DNA of 64,000 bases from Tetragonia tetragonoides (Eukaryota; Streptophyta; Magnoliopsida; Caryophyllales; Aizoaceae), in NCBI GenBank assembly GCA_038025085.1, contig CM076151.1:12312501-12376500 (forward strand), written 5' to 3'. The position numbers and the translations under genes were made by a program. The notes under the pieces are model-generated. The model was not told the DNA's origin. It saw only the letters and a program-made list of their open reading frames with translations, and did no database searches. Below, one piece after another: positions 58,501-64,000 of this stretch (within the stretch, counting starts at the first letter, position 1; each line of letters starts with the position of its first letter).

Positions 58501-60402
58501 TAATCAAGAGATGCTAAAATCTCACCATGCCTTTACCAACAGCGTTCATGTCTTGCAGTTGCTTTGGTTCTCTATTTGAACAGGTGGTAACAGAATGTTA
58601 CTCAGGTCTCAGGGGATGGTAAAGTCACTCCCTTATACCTCCCTTTCATCACTTCCCACTCTGATAATCCGTGCCATTTGGATTATACCCCCCCGCCCCC
58701 TCTCCAAGTTACATGGTTATTTATAGTCAGTAGTCTTTTTCTTCCCTCTTGTTTTATGTTGCTGATGTGACACACAATATAGCCAGTAATGGGGAGTGTA
58801 TGAGGGAGTGACATGACCATGGCATTGCCCAGGTAACCATCATTGTAAAATGGAAACTTGAACTGATCAAGTGAGGGATCAATAACTAATTGCTTTTATT
58901 GATGCTTGATAATTTTACAGCTGGAAATCTTAAGCACAATTCGTCACAGGCACTTGCTGCTTCTGCTTGGTGCAGTTCCAGAAGAGAGTTGTCTAGTATA
59001 CGAGTATATGGAGAATGGTAGCCTTGACGATAGGATTTTCCGGAAGGATAACACCTCTCCTCTTCCATGGTACGACAGGTTTAGGATCTGCTGGGAGGTG
59101 GCATCAGCCCTTGCCTTTCTCCACAGCACAAAGCCGAACCCTATCATCCATCGAGACCTAAAACCCGCAAATATCTTGCTTGATCAAAACCTAGTTAGCA
59201 AGATCGGCGATGCTGGTCTAGGTACGATGCTCAATGTGGAGCCCTCAGATAAGTCCTTCAGGACCCTATACAAGGAAACCAGCCCTGTTGGTACGCTTTG
59301 CTATATTGACCCTGAATATCAAAGGACTGGGAGGGTTTCAACTAAGTCAGATATATATGCCTTAGGGGTGGTGATCTTACAGCTGCTAACAGCAAAGCCT
59401 GCTGTGGGCATAGCTTATCTTATTGAAGATGCAATAGATGAAGGTAGCTTGGAGGAGTTCTTGGATCCAGAAGCTGGGGAATGGCCACAGGACGAGACCC
59501 TTGAACTGGCTACACTGGGACTACAATGTGCCGAGCTTAGAGGTAGGGATAGACCTGACCTAAGTGAGAAAATCCTTCCAACTCTCGAGAGATTGAAAGA
59601 GATAGCTGATAGTGCTAGAGATTCGGCTTCAAGCGCCCCAACGGCTCCACCAGCTCACTTCATCTGTCCTATCCTCAAGGTATGATTGTTCACTCCCTCC
59701 TTTCATTGTTGGAAAATTTGAATTCCTTAATGGTCATAGAAATGAATGAACAGGGTAGACTGAATCTTTGCAGCTCATTTTGTGACGAATAGGTGGAAAT
59801 ATCATGTCTAGAAACTTCATATACTTCTTAAATTCTTAGGTGAAACTATCGAGAATTAATTCAAGTTCATGAAAAAAGGTTCTGATCAATTGATGGCTCA
59901 CAACACCAGTAGACAACAGAGTACATTAAGGCAGTGGGAAAAAGATGGAAAACTAATATGCTAACTTGTCTCACAGGATTCAAAACTAATAATCTTGTAT
60001 AAAAACTAATATGCTCAGAATGACACTATATATGAGTTTCTGGCAAACATTATGGGCAAGTATTTTCGTGGCTAGAACCTTTCATGTTTTCTGGGTGTGT
60101 AGTTTTATACTATATATGAATGCAGATTCCTCATCCTAGTTTCGATATCTCTGGACATCCTATGGATCCATGACACAAATTTGTGTGATTTCCTTTGATT
60201 TCTACAACAGGATATCATGGAGGATCCCTATGTAGCAGCAGATGGGTACACATATGACCGTAGGGCGATAGAGCAGTGGTTGACTGAGCACAGCACATCC
60301 CCTACAACGGACCTCCGGCTTCCTCACAAATTTATAATGCCAAATAACACCCTTTATGAAGCTATCAAACAATGGAAATCCAGCAGACAGACGAAACGAT
60401 GA
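55580..60402 (+). CDS. U-box E3 ligase with USP and protein kinase domains (PUB type)
   Basis: Plant U-box protein of the class with N-terminal UspA domain, kinase and C-terminal U-box (PUB33/34/51/52-like), probably linking stress or receptor signals to ubiquitination. Ten exons: 55580-55754, 55836-55957, 56054-56175, 56275-56486, 56945-56980, 57110-57552, 57636-57722, 58090-58482, 58921-59679 and 60211-60402; 846 residues, normal for the family. The USP-like domain is at about 10-150. A Ser-rich linker carries a near-duplicate TPRRGSTGSF/TPRRGGT. A coiled coil lies at about 371-460. The kinase runs from about 490: IGSGAFGTVYK, VAVK (Lys512), IIHRDLKPANILLD (Asp609) and IGDAGLG in place of DFG (Asp627 kept). 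The U-box at about 776-846 reads FICPILKDIMEDPYVAADGY, then RRAIEQWL. The small exons 5 and 6 are the least certain part. Confidence 0.93.
56805..56885. mobile_element. SINE-type 3' segment (fragment)
   Basis: AAGGCTGTGTACATTTGG followed by CCCCGCCCTAGGCGGGA, similar to the piece at 35520-35650. Lies in the intron between exons 4 and 5 of the U-box kinase gene. Confidence 0.4.
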
Positions 60403-60876
60403 TGCATATTATTTCTAGATAGCTATGATTTTGGGTTTTTTTTTTTGGAGGAAGGGGTGCTATGCATGGCTTCTAACATACTGTTTAGGATCCCTATAAA
60501 AAAGAAAACAAAGAAGAAAAAAAACATACTGTGTAGGATATAAGCAAAATCCAACCCATCAATGAGAGTACAGAATGGTCACGATTGATTATTCTTATTG
60601 TTTGTCATACTTAAATCTTCTGCTTAGGATCAGTGGAAGCAATGTGTACATTTTGGTCACTACTCGAGTTTGATTCGCGCACCCAAAAAAAGAAAAAAGA
60701 AAGGAAAAAGAAAGAAATAAGAGTGACTCACGATTGATTGTCATGCTTCTAATTCTTCTTTTGGCTATGTAATGAGGAATTTATGATCACTTGTCAGATC
60801 ATTTGTCAACTAGCATATATGCGTTGATTATGAACAGAATACATGTGTTGTTTCTGGCATGGATTGCAACATCAAA

Positions 60877-62330
60877 TCACCATTGAACTTGATCTTTTTC
60901 GCCTGGTAACTTGCACTTAAGAGGAGTTTCGCATTTTGCCGACAGGCTATGAATCCTCATCGGTTCATCAACTACTAAGTGCTGAGCATCAGTTCCATTT
61001 TGTTGTCGTTGATCATCACCAATTGCGTTTTTAAGCATATTGGTAATCTGTTCAGTTACTTCTGCAATCTGCATCTCCTATGTCCAGGAGGACAGCTTTT
61101 GGCCTACTTATCAACAGGTTAATAACATCTTCACGGATCCTCACCCCACAGCCCACAGGCATACCCAAGATAGGCATTCCTCGTTTGCAAAATCAAAAAA
61201 AAAAAAAAAACTAAGGAGTCTCCGGAACTTAATTAGCATGCACCTAATCAGATCTGACATCTAAAAACAACACCGCCACCAAACTGCATATGAGAAATCA
61301 CAAATCCAAACCCTCTTAGCATGCATATGTCAGGGGAAGGACTTCCATACATGATTAACCAAAACCCTTCTGAAGGTTAACAGTCACTAACCCTTATCAC
61401 CTTATCAGCATCAGAACCTAATCAGCCATTTGCCTCCCTCCAATGAAAAGAATATTTCTCTTCACAGGGTAACATATCAACTACTCCTCTCAAAATGCAA
61501 GCCAACTGGTCAGGTAACCTATCTAAAATCCTCAAGATAACTGAGATTTGAATTTCAAGCACATGAGTAATGAAAGAGTAAGCTTTTGTGTATTCCCACT
61601 GCTGTTTGTTGGATGAACTCAGCAACTTATTCCTCAGCAAATCTTGCAGCATTCCAGATAAAATGGAAGCAAAGCTGTCATGAACCTGCCCTCTCTGCCT
61701 CCTCATTCCAAGAGAAACTACTTACCATGGGAGTATTGGTTAAAACAAATATATAAACATATACTATGGTGACTACCAAACAAGTCTATCCCAATTTTGA
61801 TCAGACAAATTTCTTCAGCAAAACAATCTGCAGCAGCAACCTTGACATTCGCAATTTTGCTTGAGATGTTCCTTTCACTAACAAGTAACAATACATATCC
61901 TCCAAACAAAGATCTCTTAGGACTTTCCTTGCAAGTTCATCAACAGCTCCCTTCAGCAAATCAATCTTTACCTCTAGGCTCTACACTTATGCTAAACCCC
62001 ACTGCTAGCTATTAAACCGGTCCACTCGCCTAAACTTCTTTGTATTATCAAGGCAGCTGCACTGATTCTAGACTTCCTCAATCTCCTTGAAACCAATTCA
62101 ACCAACTATGGAATAGCCGAATAGATCTAAGATTATTACCCAACATTTAATTCTTTTCATTCTTGCAACATTAAAATAAAATACAAAAGGGTAATATGTT
62201 CTATAGATATCTTTAGAAGGATTCCAACACTTGACACTGCTCCTTGCATTATTAGAATATGCACTAATTGCTGTTCTGTCAATATCAACAGTCTTCACAT
62301 CTCCAACATCCAAGCAGCTTCGCAATCAAA
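60877..62330 (-). other. Unidentified exon-like reading frames, minus strand
   Basis: Several minus-strand frames look protein-like but I cannot name them. About 62020-62100: LVSRRLRKSRISAAALIIQR. About 61801-61978: EVKIDLLKGAVDELARKVL. 61422-61706: VHDSFASILSGMLQDLLRNK ... ILRILDRLPDQLACILRGVV, preceded by a possible acceptor (GAGGGCAG). 60877-61062: IAEVTEQITNMLKNAIGDDQ, ending in a stop, preceded by an acceptor-like TTGCAG/TGCAG. The order and strand fit exons of one gene or gene relic whose 5' end would lie near or above 62.3 kb. I could not close a consistent splice model. Confidence 0.3.
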
Positions 62331-63484
62331 AGCTCATAAGTTGGGAACTCCATAAAGATCCATTTTCCCAACAATAGAAAAACTACAAGGGCAGCAACTT
62401 TTAGCCACCTACACAACCTTGCACCTGCCGAACCCCTCATCCCCTACCAAATAGGCTAGTTCAAAACCCTCAAAATTAAAGATGACAGAGGAGAAGCTTG
62501 AGGTTAGATGGACATGCACCAGCTGGATGTTGAAACTAACCGAACACAACAGAGGCTGCCATTGGTATGGTTGTCAACTAAACATTCCAAGTTCTAACAA
62601 CAAGGACAACCCAGTGAGTCACCTAAACATTCTAACTATATTTGTCTGAATTCTACGGTTCTACCTTAAAGTTTTGAGCTTAATGAAAAAAAGTCATCAA
62701 CAAGCTGGATAGTTTTGGTGATCACAGCTCAAAAAGCAGACTAATGCTAGTAGAATAAAGGGTCAAAACTCTACGTAACGTTTCTGCACACCTACTACAG
62801 GTTTTTGAGGATCTTCCTACTGAACACCGATCACGTCTCCCTAAAGCGAGCTGAATTACAGCATATGACTGATAACAGTATAGTATTAATCTACAAACAA
62901 AGATACATCAAACACTCAAGTTCACAACCCCATAAAAAGCTCATATGTAGTACTATAGATCTACAGACCATCCATTTTCTCTACCTTATTTTTCTTTATA
63001 CTGCTGGCCGCCTAGCCCAAAAAGGTTATAATCCCACTATTTTCCTGGAGATATAAACCATTGTGAAACAATCTAAAACTTCGCTACCAAAATGTTTAGC
63101 AATTTGTCAACTTTGTATTCAATCAACATATGGACAATGGCACTCATACCCTGCAAAGAAGATAATCAAGTACCGGGAGATATACGAGGAAATTCTTTCT
63201 TCCATATAATAAACTAATAGCATGCCAATAGGTTGGAAAAATAACACAATATTGCATTCAAATTGATGACATAAAGTTACAAACAAACAATTTTCACAGA
63301 ACAAGCATCCAGTGTCACAGTTTTCGCAATTGCAAAAACAAGAAGAATCAATACCCAAAATTTAAATTAAAAAAAGTAAACAAAATTACCTAGCATCTGT
63401 ACACAAACTTCTCAATGCATCCTCATATTCAACAATTGAGCCCTACAACTACATAGCCCCAAATTCACCCGCATTCGGAAACTT
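62331..63484. other. Spacer downstream of MinD
   Basis: Contains the probable MinD 3' UTR (right end). No gene or repeat recognised; only short shadow frames. Confidence 0.45.
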
Positions 63485-64000
63485 TCATCCCCCAAACAGC
63501 GAAAAGAACCCGCGTTTCTTAGGCTGTTCCTCAACCATAACAGCAGTCATACTATCCTGCTCCACAAGCCTCCAAGCAGCTTGTTCAAAAGCCATCCCAG
63601 CCAATGTAGGTGGTTTATTCAAAACCAAAGGATACCCCCTGTTTGTGCTTCGGATAACCTCGGAATCATCCGGTATAACACCCAATAAAGCCAATCCAAG
63701 CATCTCTTGAACATCCAAAACCGACATCATATCCTCGCCTTGAATCATATCAGTCCTAACCCTATTAACCATCATCTTAATATCCTTAATCCCATCACAC
63801 TCCAACAAACCAGTAACCCTATCAGCATCTCTCAAGCTCGTAATATCCGGTGTGGTAACCAAAACCGCCTCATTAGCCGGCGTAATGGCGGTTATAAACC
63901 CAGCATCAATCCCAGCTGGACAATCAATAATTATAAAATCAGGGCAGCCCTCATTGCGATGTTTCAATGCGTCAACAAGCCAAACTAGAGCTTTACCACC
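63485..64000 (-). CDS. MIND: Septum-site determining protein MinD, chloroplastic (C-terminal part)
   Basis: Membrane-associated ATPase that helps place the plastid division ring with MinE and ARC3. Only the last 171 codons are in the window; the P-loop and transit peptide lie beyond position 64000. The visible part starts GGKALVWLVDALKHRNEGCP and continues DFIIIDCPAGIDAGFITAIT (Walker B Asp), PANEAVLVTTPDITSLRDAD, ...VNRVRTD, GLALLGVIPDDSEVIRSTNR and NKPPTLAGMAFEQAAWRL. The C-terminus, KKRGFFSLFGG, is the amphipathic membrane-targeting helix typical of MinD. No intron in this part, as expected for the plant gene. Identity is very secure. Confidence 0.95.
   Translation of the reverse strand, partial: GGKALVWLVDALKHRNEGCPDFIIIDCPAGIDAGFITAITPANEAVLVTTPDITSLRDADRVTGLLECDGIKDIKMMVNRVRTDMIQGEDMMSVLDVQEMLGLALLGVIPDDSEVIRSTNRGYPLVLNKPPTLAGMAFEQAAWRLVEQDSMTAVMVEEQPKKRGFFSLFGG

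Overview
This is nuclear DNA of a flowering plant, most likely a eudicot. The evidence is spliced genes with GT-AG introns, an AT-rich background, plant-only gene families (a kinase/U-box fusion, a chloroplast-type MinD, beta-carotene hydroxylase, plant-type glutaminyl cyclase) and many plant transposons. The species cannot be read from the sequence; the TTCAGTT-rich short repeats and the hAT MITEs make Caryophyllales a weak guess. All gene models below were assembled by hand from exon reading frames and splice phases.

Layout. 1-2155 (-): 5' part of a gene with an eIF4E-binding-type motif, running off the left edge. 2.8-4.0 kb: copia-type LTR with a tRNA-iMet primer site, and a possible MITE. 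4622-6554 (+): ribosomal protein eS10. 8471-11840 (-): cytosolic HSP90 with an in-frame loss of about 26 residues in the C-terminal dimerisation region. 12.4-13.1 kb: diverged copies of a ~310-bp tandem repeat. 13821-21604 (+): glutaminyl-peptide cyclotransferase in 11 exons. 21.9-25.6 kb: SINE-like unit, then a complete non-coding LTR retrotransposon with a CTGGA target-site duplication. 25.9-28.9 kb: a truncated receptor-like kinase pseudogene (+) joined tail to tail to a truncated GH28 polygalacturonase pseudogene (-). 29624-37673 (-): an intact GH28 gene whose introns hold a six-copy ~312-bp tandem array and a complete DUF7054-type gene. 38-45 kb: transposon-rich spacer with two hAT-type MITEs, a ~1.05-kb foldback palindrome and a TIR element. 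45081-48330 (+): beta-carotene 3-hydroxylase. 48.4-54.7 kb: spacer with a local duplication, nested MITEs and an (AT)n microsatellite. 55580-60402 (+): USP/kinase/U-box E3 ligase gene. 60.9-62.3 kb: unidentified exon-like reading frames. 63485-64000 (-): 3' part of chloroplast MinD, running off the right edge.

The genes do not form a pathway. They are housekeeping and enzyme genes (translation, chaperone, cell wall, carotenoid, plastid division) separated by mobile DNA. The most unusual signals are the HSP90 deletion, the kinase/polygalacturonase deletion junction, an LTR element whose primer-binding position is complementary to its own LTR instead of to a tRNA 3' end, the large palindrome, and the tandem array inside a polygalacturonase intron.
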